Below, piece after piece: positions 1-18,518 of a stretch of DNA of 64,000 nt. The notes beneath the pieces were generated by a model. It had not been told where the DNA came from. It saw only the letters and a list, made by a program, of their open reading frames with translations, and did not search any database. A program made the translations under genes and the position numbers. Origin of the DNA: Salvelinus alpinus. Its lineage: Eukaryota > Chordata > Actinopteri > Salmoniformes > Salmonidae. How positions within the stretch are numbered: position 1 is the first letter of the stretch; every line of letters begins with the position of its first letter. The DNA lies in assembly GCF_045679555.1 (NCBI RefSeq), contig NC_092089.1, positions 3,360,652 through 3,424,651 of the forward strand. Reading direction: 5' to 3'.

Positions 1-175
1 CATGGACGGGAGGGAGGGAGGGAGGGAGGGAGGGAGGGAGGGAAAGAAATAGGGAGGAAAAGGGAGAGGGGGTGAAAGAAAGAGGAGAGAAAGAGAGAGA
101 TACAGTAATGACAATGTGAGGGAGGGAGAGAAAGACAGAGGGAGATAGAGATACAGTAATGAGAAAGAGAGAGAT
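1..175. repeat. Purine-rich simple repeat
   Basis: The window opens with a run of GGGA tetranucleotides (about 8-44), followed by GA-rich low-complexity sequence. No coding potential is visible. Confidence 0.9.
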
Positions 176-1416
176 CTGAAGTCAAATTTTTATTGTTTGC
201 TGATGATCTGGTGCTTCTGTCACCAACCAAGGAGGGCCTACAGCAGCACCTAGATATTCTGCACAGATTCTGTCAGACCTGAGCCCGGACAGTAAATCTC
301 AGTAAGACAAAAACAATGGTGTTCCAAAAAAGGTCAGTTGCCAGAACCACAAAAACAAATTCAAATTAGACGCTGTTGCCCTGGAGCACACAAAAAAACT
401 ATACCTACCTCGGCCTAAACATCAGCACCACAGGTAACTTCCACAAAGTTCTGAACGATGTGAGAGACAAGGCAAGAAGCGCCTTCTACGCCATCAAAAG
501 GAATATAAAATTCGACATCCCAATTATGAACTGGCTTTAAAATACTTGAATCAGTTACAGAACCCTTTATAGTTGTGAAGTCTGGGGTCCGCTCACCAAC
601 TAAGAATTCACAAAATGGGACAAACACCAAATTGAGACTCTGCAATCAGAATTCTGCAAAAACATTCTCTGTGTACAACGTAAAACATCAAATAGTGCAT
701 GCAGAGCAGAATTAGGCCGATACCCGCTAATTAAATTCCACAATAACCTAAAAGGAAGTGATTCCCAAACCTTCCATAACAAAGCCATCACCTACAGAGA
801 AAGTAACCCAGAGAAGAGACCCCTAAGCAAGCTGGTACTGGGGCACTGTTCACAAACACAAACAGACCCCACAGAGCACCAGGACAGCAACACAATTAGA
901 CCCAACCAAATCATGAGAAAACAAAAATACACTTACTTGATACATTGGAAAGAATTTACCAAAACACTGGAATGCTATTTGGCCCTAAACAGACTGTACA
1001 CAGTGGCAGAATACCTGACCACTGTGACTGAACCAAAATTAAGGAAAGCTTTGATTATGTACAGACTCAGTGAGCATAGCCTTGCTATTGAGAGGTCGCC
1101 ATAGGCAGACCTGGTTCTCAAGAGGAGACACTGCCCACAGTGTGCCATCACAGCAGCAAGATTTGTGAACTGTTTCCACAAGAAAAGGGGTTGTACAACC
1201 CATATTTATGTTTATTTATTTTCCCTTTTGTTCTTTAACTATTTGCACATCGTTATAACACTGTATATAGCCATAATATGAAATGTCTCTATTTCTTTGA
1301 AACTTTTGTGAGTGTGATGCAATTTTTTATTGTTTATTATCTATTTCACTTGCTTTGGCAATGTAAACATATGTTTCCCATGCCAAAAAAGCCCCTTGAA
1401 TTGAATTGAATTGAGA
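176..1416 (+). mobile_element. Non-LTR retrotransposon (LINE) remnant, reverse-transcriptase end and 3' tail
   Basis: Plus-strand translation near 195-235 gives the LFADDLVLL core of a reverse transcriptase (the catalytic YADD/FADD box). A C-terminal stretch with PKLRKALIMYRLSEHSLAIE follows at 1031-1095. The reading frame is broken by several stops and shifts. The element ends in an AT-rich 3' UTR and a TTGAA repeat tail at about 1396-1415. The clade is uncertain (L2- or I/Nimb-like). It is dead, and lies beyond the last visible exon of the Toll-like gene, probably inside one of its introns. Confidence 0.75.
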
Positions 1417-1600
1417 GTTACAGTAATGTGGAAGACAGCATTGGCAGTAACACGTGATGCCATCACTAGAAGGATCTAAGGACTCTCAGTGTGAAGGTAG
1501 AGACACCAGGGTCATTATCAGTAGGCATGAAACTAAAAGCGGTTGGAGAAACGATCAATCAATGAAGGATTCGATTGATGGACCAATAGCTAGTTAGTAC

Positions 1601-8485
<6,885 letters not shown>

Positions 8486-8639
8486 TCTTGGTGTTAGACC
8501 TAAATGAAACACAGAACATTTATGTTACAGCACACTATTTATTAGAACTACATGGCATACAGTAATAACATGATCCTTATAACAAACACCTAATTAACAG
8601 CTGTTAATATTAGATCAAACAATAATATTAAGGGATTAG

Positions 8640-9590
8640 ATATCCGTGGCTTAAAAACTAATTGTACGCTGATGATTCATGTTTTCTTTTAAAACCACAA
8701 TTAGAGTCTCTCCACGGCCTCTTAGAGGATCTAGATACTTTTGCTATCCTCTCTGGATTAAAACCAAGTTATGATAAATGTACCATATTACGTATTGGAT
8801 CACTAAAAAAATGCACATTTTACATTACCATGTAGTTTACCAATTAAATGGTCTGACGGAGATGTGGACATACTCGGTATACAAATCCCAAAAGAAAGAA
8901 ATGATCTCACTCCAATAAATTTTTATAGAAAGTTAGCAAAAATAGATAAGATCTTGCTACCATGGAAAGGAAAATACCTGTCTATTTGTGGAAAAATCAC
9001 CCTTTAGTCATATCACAGTTTACCTATTTGCTTATGGTTTTGCCTACACCTACTGACCTGCTTTTTAAATTATATGAACAAAAAATATTCAATTTTATTT
9101 GGAACGGCAAGCCAGATAAAATTAAAAGGGCCTAGAAATGATTAAATATTAAAGCATTAGACATCTCACTAAAGGCATCAGTCATACAAAAGTTATACTT
9201 AGATCCAAACTGGTTCTCTAGTAAATTGGTACGAATGTCTCATCCTATGTTCAAGAATGGCCTTTTTCCCTTTATTCAGATTACACCTGCTCACTTCGGT
9301 TGTTTGAAAAGGAAATAATCTCCAAAATATCTTTATTTTTTAAACAAGCCTTAGAAAGTTGGTTGCAATATCAGTTTAATCCACCTGAAAGGACGGAACA
9401 AATAGTACAACAAATATTGTGGTTAAATTCAAATATACTAATTGATAAAAACTAGTTATCGAAGAAAAAATAAAAAAAAGGTATAATTTTAGTGAATGAT
9501 ATCATAACTAGGACTGGTGGAGTTGTCACACATGCAGCTAACACAGACATATGGAAATGTCTGCTCTACCCAAAATTACAACCAATTCAT
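8640..9590 (+). mobile_element. L1-type LINE remnant, ORF2 fragment
   Basis: Plus-strand translation at about 8845-9125 gives blocks typical of fish L1 ORF2: KWSDGDVDILGIQIP, NFYRKLAKIDKILLPWKGK and LYEQKIFNFIWNGKPDKIK, with several stops and shifts. The same element seems to resume at 10108 after a Tc1-derived insertion. Confidence 0.7.
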
Positions 9591-9595
9591 TGGTT

Positions 9596-10096
9596 GTAAT
9601 TTTCTTACTGGCCCGCCCGTTCCCCAGACCTGAATCCAATTGAGCACATCTGAGGCAACATGTCTCGCTCCATCCACCAACGCCACGTTGCACCACAGAC
9701 TGTCCAGGAGTTGGCGGATGCTTTAGTCCAGGTCTGGGAGGAGATCCCTCAGGAGACCATCCGCCACCTCATCAGGAGCATGCCCAGGCGTTGTAGGGAG
9801 GTCATACAGGCACGTGGAGGCCACACACACTACTGAGCCTCATTTTGACTTGTTTTAAGGACATTACATCAAAGTTGGATCAGCCTGTAGTGTGGTTTTC
9901 CACTTCAATTTTGAGTGTGACTCCAAATCCAGACCTCCATGGGTTGATAAATTTGATTTCCATTGATAATTTTTGTGTGATTTTGTAGTCAGCACATTCA
10001 ACTATGTAAAGAAAAAAGTATTTAATAAGAATGTTTCATTCATTCAGATCTAGGATGTGTTATTTTAGTGTTCCCTTTATTTTTTTGAGCAGTGTA
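9596..10096 (+). mobile_element. Tc1/mariner 3' end fragment
   Basis: The translation carries the end of a transposase ([11 protein letters not shown], then a stop), followed by RHVAPQ-like C-terminal sequence and a 3' non-coding part ending in TTTTTTTGAGCAGTGTATA. The 5' half is missing. It separates the two pieces of an L1-type LINE. Confidence 0.75.
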
Positions 10097-10107
10097 TAAT
10101 AATTATT

Positions 10108-10425
10108 TTAGCAAAAATGTTTATTTTTAATTTACAATCTGTAGAAGCTATGAGAATAGGAAGGTTCAATTATTTTGTGAAGCATCACAGCACAGTTGAA
10201 AAATATATGGCAAACAGAAATTAGAAATGGATGGTGTTGAGAGATAGATGGGAGGGGTTGAATGGAGCTGAAGGACGGGACTAATAACAAGATAAACAAT
10301 GTAAAACACACGGGATCTGTAAAATGTATATAGGTTCGGGGATTGGAAATGATGCAGACAATTACATTGGAAGCAACATTCTTTACGCAATATTAAGCTG
10401 ATCCACCCCTTAAAAAACAACACCT
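10108..10425 (+). mobile_element. L1-type LINE 3' end
   Basis: GGAAGGTTCAATTATTTTGT and the following non-coding sequence match the 3' end usually seen with the L1 elements at 8640-9590. It is probably the continuation of that copy. The stretch from 10426 to 10785 shows no recognisable feature. Confidence 0.5.
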
Positions 10426-10787
10426 AATTAACAATCATTAAATACCAAGTACATACCAGCTGATAGGAAACTAAAATGGACTTTACAAGTGAAGAATAGG
10501 ACAGTCAAAATGAAATAGGACTGCTCACCTCAGTGTTCCGTGTTTAAAAACGATGTCTTCCTTTGCCAGACCTCTGTGCTTCTATGGAGGGAGAGATCTA
10601 TACTTCTGCTTACAGTACTTCTGTCGACACCTAGACAGCTACAGTCTGGTGCAGAATACTAGAGAACAACCTTTAAATATGTCTTGAGAAAAGGGAAGTG
10701 AAAACAATGTCTTTACTGCAAAAGTTGTTGTGCAGGTTTAAAATAGTCAGAGGTTCACTGTTGCTGTGAAGTGCTAAAAGTGAATTA

Positions 10788-12276
10788 CCAGACCTGTAAT
10801 GGACAGAACAGACCTGTAATGGACAGAACAGACCTGTACATGGACAGACCTGTAATGGACAGAACAGACCTGTAATGGACAGAACAGACCTGTAAATGGA
10901 CAGAACAGACCTGTAATGGACAGAACAGACCTGCAATGGACAGAACAGACCTGTAATGGACAGAACAGACCTGTAATGGACAGAACAGACCTGTAATGGA
11001 CAGAACAGACCTGTAATGGACAGAACAGACCTGTAATGGACAGAACAGACCTGTAATGGACAGAACAGACCTGTACATGGACAGACCTGTAATGGACAGA
11101 ACAGACCTGTAATGGACAGAACAGACCTGTAAATGGACAGAACAGACCTGTAATGGACAGAACAGACCTGTAAATGGACAGAACAGACCTGTAAATGGAC
11201 AGAACAGACCTGTAATGGACAGAACAGACCTGTAAATGGACAGAACAGACCTGTAATGGACAGAACAGACCTGTAAATGGACAGAACAGACCTGTAAATG
11301 GACAGAACAGACCTGTAAATGGACAGAACAGACCTGTAATGGACAGAACAGACCTGTACATGGACAGAACAGACCTGTACATGGACAGAACAGACCTGTA
11401 ATGGACAGAACAGACCTGTAATGGACAGAACAGACCTGTAATGGACAGAACAGACCTGTAAATGGACAGAACAGACCTGTAACGGACAGAACAGACCTGT
11501 AATGGACAGAACAGACCTGTACATGGACAGAACAGACCTGTACATGGACAGAACAGACCTGTAATGGACAGAACAGACCTGTAATGGACAGAACAGACCT
11601 GTAATGGACAGAACAGACCTGTACATGGACAGAACAGACCTGTAAATGGACAGAACAGACCTGTAAATGGACAGAACAGACCTGTAAATGGACAGAACAG
11701 ACCTGTAATGGACAGAACAGACCTGTAAATGGACAGAACAGACCTGTAATGGACAGAACAGACCTGTAAATGGACAGAACAGACCTGTAATGGACAGAAC
11801 AGACCTGTAAATGGACAGAACAGACCTGTAATGGACAGAACAGACCTGTAAATGGACAGAACAGACCTGTACATGGACAGAACAGACCTGTAAATGGACA
11901 GAACAGACCTGTAATGGACAGAACAGACCTGTAATGGACAGAACAGACCTGTACATGGACAGAACAGACCTGTAAATGGACAGAACAGACCTGTAAATGG
12001 ACAGAACAGACCTGTAAATGGACAGAACAGACCTGTAAATGGACAGAACAGACCTGTAATGGACAGAACAGACCTGTAAATGGACAGAACAGACCTGTAA
12101 TGGACAGAACAGACCTGTAAATGGACAGAACAGACCTGTAAATGGACAGAACAGACCTGTAAATGGACAGAACAGACCTGTAAATGGACAGAACAGACCT
12201 GTAACGGGCAGAACAGACCTGTAATGGACAGAACAGACCTGTAATGGACAGAACAGACCTGTAATGGACAGAACAG
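10788..12276. repeat. 20/21-bp minisatellite, about 72 copies
   Basis: The unit is ACAGACCTGTAATGGACAGA (20 bp), with 21-bp variants carrying an extra A or C (TGTAAATGG, TGTACATGG). A few units are shortened (10839-10855, 11069-11085) or have single changes. The minus-strand ORFs through it (rich in FCPLQVCSV / RSVLSI) simply rotate frame and are not genes. It lies just beyond the probable 3' end of pbxip1. Confidence 0.95.
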
Positions 12277-12366
12277 CAATACTTTTCATTCTCACATCAG
12301 TTGGCATGAAGCTGACATTTTGGACACAACAACACGACAACTGTTCTTCAGAAGGTCAAAGCTTCA

Positions 12367-12372
12367 TTTATT
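12367..12372 (-). terminator. Candidate polyadenylation signal for pbxip1
   Basis: The minus strand reads AATAAA here, followed downstream by sequence leading into the minisatellite. It would give pbxip1 a 3' UTR of about 2.7 kb (12.36-15.06 kb) containing a Tc1 derivative. The choice is tentative because other AATAAA-like hexamers occur in the region. Confidence 0.3.
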
Positions 12373-13720
12373 AGGTTGCTTTTATCACAATCGTACCATA
12401 TTACATTTGCACATTTAAAGCACACAAAGTGGAGTTTTCAAAGATGCTGCTGTAAGCCCACCTGGTTCAACTTGAATGTCCATTCAATCAATGTTTTAAT
12501 GAGTGGATATGGGCTTGTCAATCATCAGTTTTACACAGTTACCATCATGTAAACATAGGGCATCAGTAAGACTTTATTTTACAGCCCTGCTTCATCTGGT
12601 ATCTACCAGGTATTTACTATGAAACTATGGTAACAAGTCATACCTTTTGGTACTTATCTCAAAGAATTCAACAGAATTAGAAACTATTACAATTAATATT
12701 TTAAAAAATACAAAAGTTATTAGGTGGTTATTCTGATGTAATGATCATTCTACTATGTAAGTAAATAACTGGTAAATACAGGACTGTAAAGTCAAGTTGA
12801 ACCACAACATCCAACTGTTTTCTTTCCTGAAGACAATCCTTATCTTAAGTGCCATGAGCATTTTGCTTCATAAGAACTGTTGCAACATAACCAAAAGTAA
12901 AGACGTTTTAGTGTTTTCAATACATTCCCTCTTTCTCCAAAAGGATGGATGCATGGTCAACATATTACATTGTCTCCAAAGCAAGTTTATGTGCCTTTTG
13001 ACATTTCTAAAATCCTCTATTTTATTTTAAATATAATATATCATTCAAATGTTTTGTAAGTGTGTGGTGTTTTAGTGCACTATTTACAACCTGTTGAACA
13101 TTGACATGAAAATAAAGACCTGCCTCACGTTACATTCACTCCTCCTCAGTACTTGTCACTTTGTAAATCTATCCTTTAATGACTTTTAAAGACCACGTCT
13201 CACAAACAAAAATGAAGTTATTAATAAATAAGTTAACAGAAATGATTGACATGAATGAGAGCTACCAACACTACACGCGGCCAGTGAAAGGGTTAACTTG
13301 GCAGTGCACGATGCATAGTGTAATCTACAGTGGAAACACACTCCTCTTTATGAAACAGACAAGTGTTACACCACTGTTTTAGGCTAGCGATCCTGGGTGG
13401 TTTGGTTTCCTATGTGCTTGGGTACAGTACAGTAAGAGGTTAGGCGAGGGGTTGATTTGGGATTGGCCATTGAAAGACAAGTTCTAGTCCCCTCCCACTA
13501 GCTTTATTAAGACTGCTGGATGGGTCTCCGTTTCCTCAGTGCCACTGGCCTGCTAGTCTCTCTCTCTACTCCCATCAACAACTTCACATATCCCTCTGAA
13601 ATGAATGCCTGAGGTGTGTGTGTGTGTAATACATGATTCATTCAGACTTTTAAACTGTTGAAATGGAAAATAGCATAAGATTAAAGACATTAGTAGATAG
13701 TGTGTGTTTGGACATGTTTC
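12373..13720. other. AT-rich non-coding stretch, probable pbxip1 3' UTR
   Basis: This is apparently unique, AT-rich sequence without clear coding potential or repeats beyond a short GT run at 13616-13627. Its position directly downstream of the pbxip1 stop suggests 3' UTR, but no direct evidence of transcription is visible. Confidence 0.35.
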
Positions 13721-13721
13721 A

Positions 13722-13965
13722 CTATATTTGTGGGAACCAGAAGTCCCCACAAGAATAGTAAACAAACAAATTTGACCAACTGGGGGCATTTTGTTAGTCC
13801 CCAAGGTCAAATGCTATTTCTAGGGGGTTTATGGTTAAGGTTAGAATTAGTGTTATGGTTAGAATTAAGTTCAGGGTTAGGAGCTAGGTTTAAGGATTCA
13901 TTTTTGGGTACAGGATTTTGAATGGGTTAGTTATACAAGGTTAGATATACAAGACTGTGTGTGTG
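13722..13965. mobile_element. Interspersed fish repeat with GGTTAG-rich interior
   Basis: It starts with a segment reading AACCAGAAGTCCCCACAAGA and continues with degenerate GGTTAGAATTA-type repeats. The pattern is common in teleost genomes. There is no ORF. Confidence 0.45.
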
Positions 13966-13969
13966 TGTG

Positions 13970-13995
<26 letters not shown>

Positions 13996-14004
<9 letters not shown>

Positions 14005-14940
14005 ATTCAAAAGTTTGGGGTCACTTAGAAATGTCCTTGTTTTTGAAAGAAAAGCAACTTTTTTGTCCATTAACATATCAAATTGATTAGAAACACAGTG
14101 TTAATGTTGTAGATGGAAACAGCAGATGTTTAATGGAATATCTACAAACGCTATTCCATGCGAGAAATTGCCAAGAAACTGAAGATCTCATACAACGCTG
14201 TGTACTACTCCCTTCACAGAACAGCGCAAACTGGCACTAACCAGAATAGAAAGAGGAGTGGGAGGCCCCGGTGCACAACTGAGCAAGAGGACAAGTACAT
14301 TAGAGTGTCTAGTTTGAGAAACAGACACCTCACAAGTACTCAACTGGCAGCTTCATTAAATAGTACCCGCAGAACACCAGTCTCAACGTCAACAGTGAAG
14401 AGGCGACTCCGGGATGCTGGCCTTCTAGGCAGAGTTCCTTTGTCCAGTGTCTGTGTTCTTTTGCCCATCTTAATCTTTTCTTTTTATTGGCTAGTCTGAG
14501 ATTTGTCTTTTTCTTTGCAACTCTGACTAGAAGGCCAGCATCCCGGAGTCGCCTCTTCACTGTTGACGTTGAGACTGGTGTTTTTCGGGTTCTATTTAAT
14601 GAAGCTGCCAGTTGAGGACTTGTGAGGTGTCTGTTTCTCAAACTAGACACTAATGTTTTCTAATGATCAATTAGCCTTTTAAAATTATAAACTTGGATTA
14701 GCTAACACAACGTGCCATTAGAACACAGGAGTGATGATTGCTGATAACGGGCCTCTGTACGCCTATGTAGATATTCCATAAAAAATCAGCAGTTTCCAGC
14801 TACAATAGTAATTTACAACACTAACAATGTCTACATTGCATTTCTGATCAATTTGATTTTAATGGAAAAAAAAAAAGTGCTTTTCTTTCAAAAACAAGGA
14901 CATTCCTAAATGACCCCAAACTTTTGAACGGTGGTAGTAT
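13996..14940. mobile_element. Palindromic non-autonomous Tc1 derivative
   Basis: Outer inverted repeats begin CAAAAGTTTGGGGTCA (about 14008) and end as the inverse at about 14925, next to TA-rich microsatellites. Inside, the N-terminal part of a Tc1 transposase occurs twice in opposite orientation: plus strand 14158-14430 (MREIAKKLKISYNAVYYSLH, RDAGLLGR) and minus strand about 14650-14455 (RDAGLLVRVAKKK, RLRWAKEHRHW). The arms (about 14304-14428 against 14530-14651) are near-perfect inverses around a 100-bp spacer. The catalytic domain is absent. Confidence 0.8.
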
Positions 14941-15057
14941 ATATATGTATGTGTGTGTTGCTCCTCCTAAATTCTACCTTGCAGCACATCCATCTATTTT
15001 CCTCCACCTCCATCTTTCCGCTCCTCCTGACATGCGTTGACTCCCTTTCTCACTCCA

Positions 15058-18000
15058 TCACACCCGTCCTCTCCCACTCTCCTTCCTCCACTTCTCCCTC
15101 TCTCCTCCCCCTGGAACTGAAAACCTGTTCATGGCTTCTTCCTCAAAGTCATCCATCTCCTCCTCTACCTCCTCATCCTCCACCATATCCTCTAAGATGT
15201 CATCCACATCCTCCACAAAGTCCTTGAAGCTCATCTGGTCATGAACGAACACTCCGTCACTGAAGAACTCCTTGGTTAGCTTACTGAGCTCCTCCCTCTT
15301 GGAGGCCTCCACCCCCACCCTCTCTGCCTTGACCAGGTAACCCAGGAGCAGGGCCTCAAACTCCGGCATGGTGACAGGGAGCAGCCCCTCTGCCTGGGCG
15401 CAGGCCTCCACTGAACTGCAGTGGGTTTGAGGGTTGGGTTTGTGCTGCAGTCGTTCTCTCTGGTGACTCCAGTAGTCAGGTTGCTCAAGGGGGGGTCTGC
15501 GGTGGGTTTGGGGTGGGCCCTTTTCTCTCTTTCTCCTCTCTTTCTCTTTCTGCCCTTCCTTAGAGTAGTGGTGGTGGTCCTTCTCGTACTTGTCATTCCC
15601 TCTGTCCTTTTCCCAGTTTCCACCGTTTCTCTCCTTCAAGCCTTCCATCTTTCTATTTCCATCAGACCACTCATTTTCTCTCCTGTTGTCCTTACTCTTC
15701 CACTCTTTACTGACGTCTTTCTTTGTCCAATCTTTCTCTCCCTTCCACTCCTTTTTCTCTCCTCTCTCCTTCCATCCTTTGCCAAGGTCCCTATAGTCAT
15801 CCCTGTCGTTCTTCCACTCCTTCTCTCCCTTCCACTCATCCCTGCCCTCATTCCAACCTCCTTTTCTTAGATTTCTGTCCTCTTTTCCATTCTTCTCTCC
15901 CTTCCACTCCTTTTTCTCTCCTCTCTCCTTCCATCCTTTGCCAAGGTCCTTGTAGTCATCCCTGTCGTTCTTCCACTCCTTCTCTCCCTTCCACTCATCC
16001 CTGCCCTTATTCCAACCTCCTTTTCTTAGATTTTTGTCCTCTTTTCCATTCTTCTCTCCCTTCCACTCATCCCTGCCCTCATTCCAACCTCCTTTTCTTA
16101 GATTTTTGTCCTCTTTTCCATTCTTCTCTCCCTTCCACTCCTTTTTCTCTCCTCTCTCCTTCCATCCTTTGCCAACGTCCTTGTAGTCATCCCTGTCGTT
16201 CTTCCACTCCTTCTCTCCCTTCCACTCATCCCTGCCCTCATTCCAACCTCCTTTTCTTCGATTTTTGTCCTCATTCCCATTCTTCTCTCCCTTCCACTCA
16301 ACCCAACCTCCTTTCTTTTGATTTTTCTCCTCTTTTCCCTTCTGCTCACCCTTGCCTTTTTTCCACTCCTTGCTATCACTCCATCTTTCAGGTTTTCCCT
16401 TTTTCCAATCTTTCTCCACCTTCCAGTCTTTTTTCTCACTCTTCTCCTTCCATTCCATCTTGTTTCCTCTGTCCTTCCATGGTTTGCCCTCATCCCCGCT
16501 GCTAGATTTATCTTTCTTCCATTCTCCCTTCTTGTCTTCTTTCTTCTTCCACTCTTTCTCCTCTTTTCCTTCTTTCTCCTGGTCATATTTTCCACTTCTC
16601 CACTCTTTTTCTACCTCACAATCCTTCTTCCCTCCCTTATTCCAATCCGTCTTCCCTCCCTTATTCCAATCTGTCTTCCCTCCTTTATTCCAATCCGTTT
16701 TCTCTTCCTTCAACTCTTTTTGATCTGTTTTCTCTCCCTTCCCTGGTTTCTTGCCCTCCCTCTCTATCGTTCCAGCTGTGTTCTGGCTGTCATCCCCAGC
16801 TTGGCCAGAGGGGGGCGGGACAGAGGCAGAGACTGGAGGTGATGCTGCTTCTTTGGCTAAGGAAAGAAATTAAGACAATTAGACATTTTCGTGTTTGTGT
16901 GCATGTACATGTTGTGTGTGTGTGTGTGTGTCTGTGTGCTAGTTCAGTCACTGTGGCTATTAGTGTCACTAGCTAGCTCTTTCCCCCTGTCCTCTTCCTC
17001 CTGCCTTCACATTCCCTACTCCCCTCCCTCTCTCCTACACAGATCTGTGGGTTCAAATACTATTGGAAATCTTCCAAATACTTTTAGGGATGGCTTTAGC
17101 ATGCCTGGTGTACCAGGTGGGCGGGGCTTGCAGTTAAGACAATTTTATTGTGCCAGGCATTCTCAATCAAGCCCAGCTGAAGTACAGTATTGTAAATTAT
17201 TTTAAATAGTATTTGAAGCCAGGTCTACTCCTAAGTACCTGTGCTGTGTTTTAGTTCAGTCACTGTGGCTCTGAGTGTCTCTAGATCCTTCTGTAAGACA
17301 GGAACAGACTCCAGCTCTCTCTTCATCCTCTCGTTCTCCTTCTGAAGGACAGGGAGCGATGTCATCTCTTTCTTCAGCCTACCGTGCTCCTTCTCCACCT
17401 CCTCTCTCTTCTTTCTCTCCTTCCCTCCATCCTCCGCCTCCTTCTGGGCTACTTTTAGCTCCTCTTTCTGTGCCTGATTTATTTATTTTTAAAGAAAAGA
17501 GGACCCTTTGAGAATATAGGCAGCACACACACACAGTTGTACATTAAGTCAGAAAGAGAGAGAGAGAGAGAGGAAGAGAGAGAGAGACACAGCGAGGGGC
17601 CTACCATGAGTTGGGCTTGCAGTACAGCTATCCGTGGGTCTTCTTTAGCCAGTTTATTCAGTTGGTCTGTACTGTCAAGAGGAAGAGGAACCTCAGGATT
17701 CAGCCATTCCTTTGACACACAGACACACAGACAAACATTACACACACACTACCATTTGAATTTTGAAGTTAGAGGGGAATAAGATATATAGAGAAAGAGG
17801 CTGACCTGTTTTCCCACCACCTCTGTTTCTCTCAGCTCCCTGGCATCATAGTCCCCCTCTGGAAGGACAACAGTTGTTATAACACATCACAAGACTGACA
17901 CAGAATGTTACAATGCATTATATCACTGTTATAACAAGTATAATGCATCATAAAGACAATGGAGACAACCACAGACATCATTTCACATAATAGAGATATC

Positions 18001-18458
18001 ATTGGGGACAATACACATCACTCTACAAACAAACACTAGGATGCACTATCACCATGACAACAAAACACAAGGATGGAATGCAACACACAGTGCATCAGTG
18101 TATGTCAGGAGCTTCCTCATCAAAGCATTGAGAAACAACATGATGCATCAAAACACACTCAAACGGTGTCATGAGGATGGGCAGGCAACATCACCTGCAC
18201 AAAGCCCCCTCAGCATGCACACACACACGTTATCATTATCAACATGCACTTGTCATTTGTAATTGGCTAAGTAACCCTTCAGTTACACAGGGGGAAAAAA
18301 ATAAAATCATTAAGCGAATATTAATTTCTAACATTCATTGAATAGTAATATTATATACAGTGTAGATCTAGAAAGAGCAGTGCATCTTGGGAAAGCATAG
18401 AGATCACTGTCAACCAAGCATGCGAGTGTTAATCGCATAACACTCCTCTTTTCCTCTG

Positions 18459-18518
<60 letters not shown>

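Noticed and set aside
10673-12340. Minus-strand ORFs of 555 and 501 codons
   Set aside because: They run through the 20/21-bp minisatellite and consist only of its rotated translations; there is no gene-like sequence.
15421-16842. Plus-strand ORFs opposite the pbxip1 last exon
   Set aside because: They are antisense shadows of a Lys/Glu-rich coding exon and give Ser/Pro/Phe-rich low-complexity protein.
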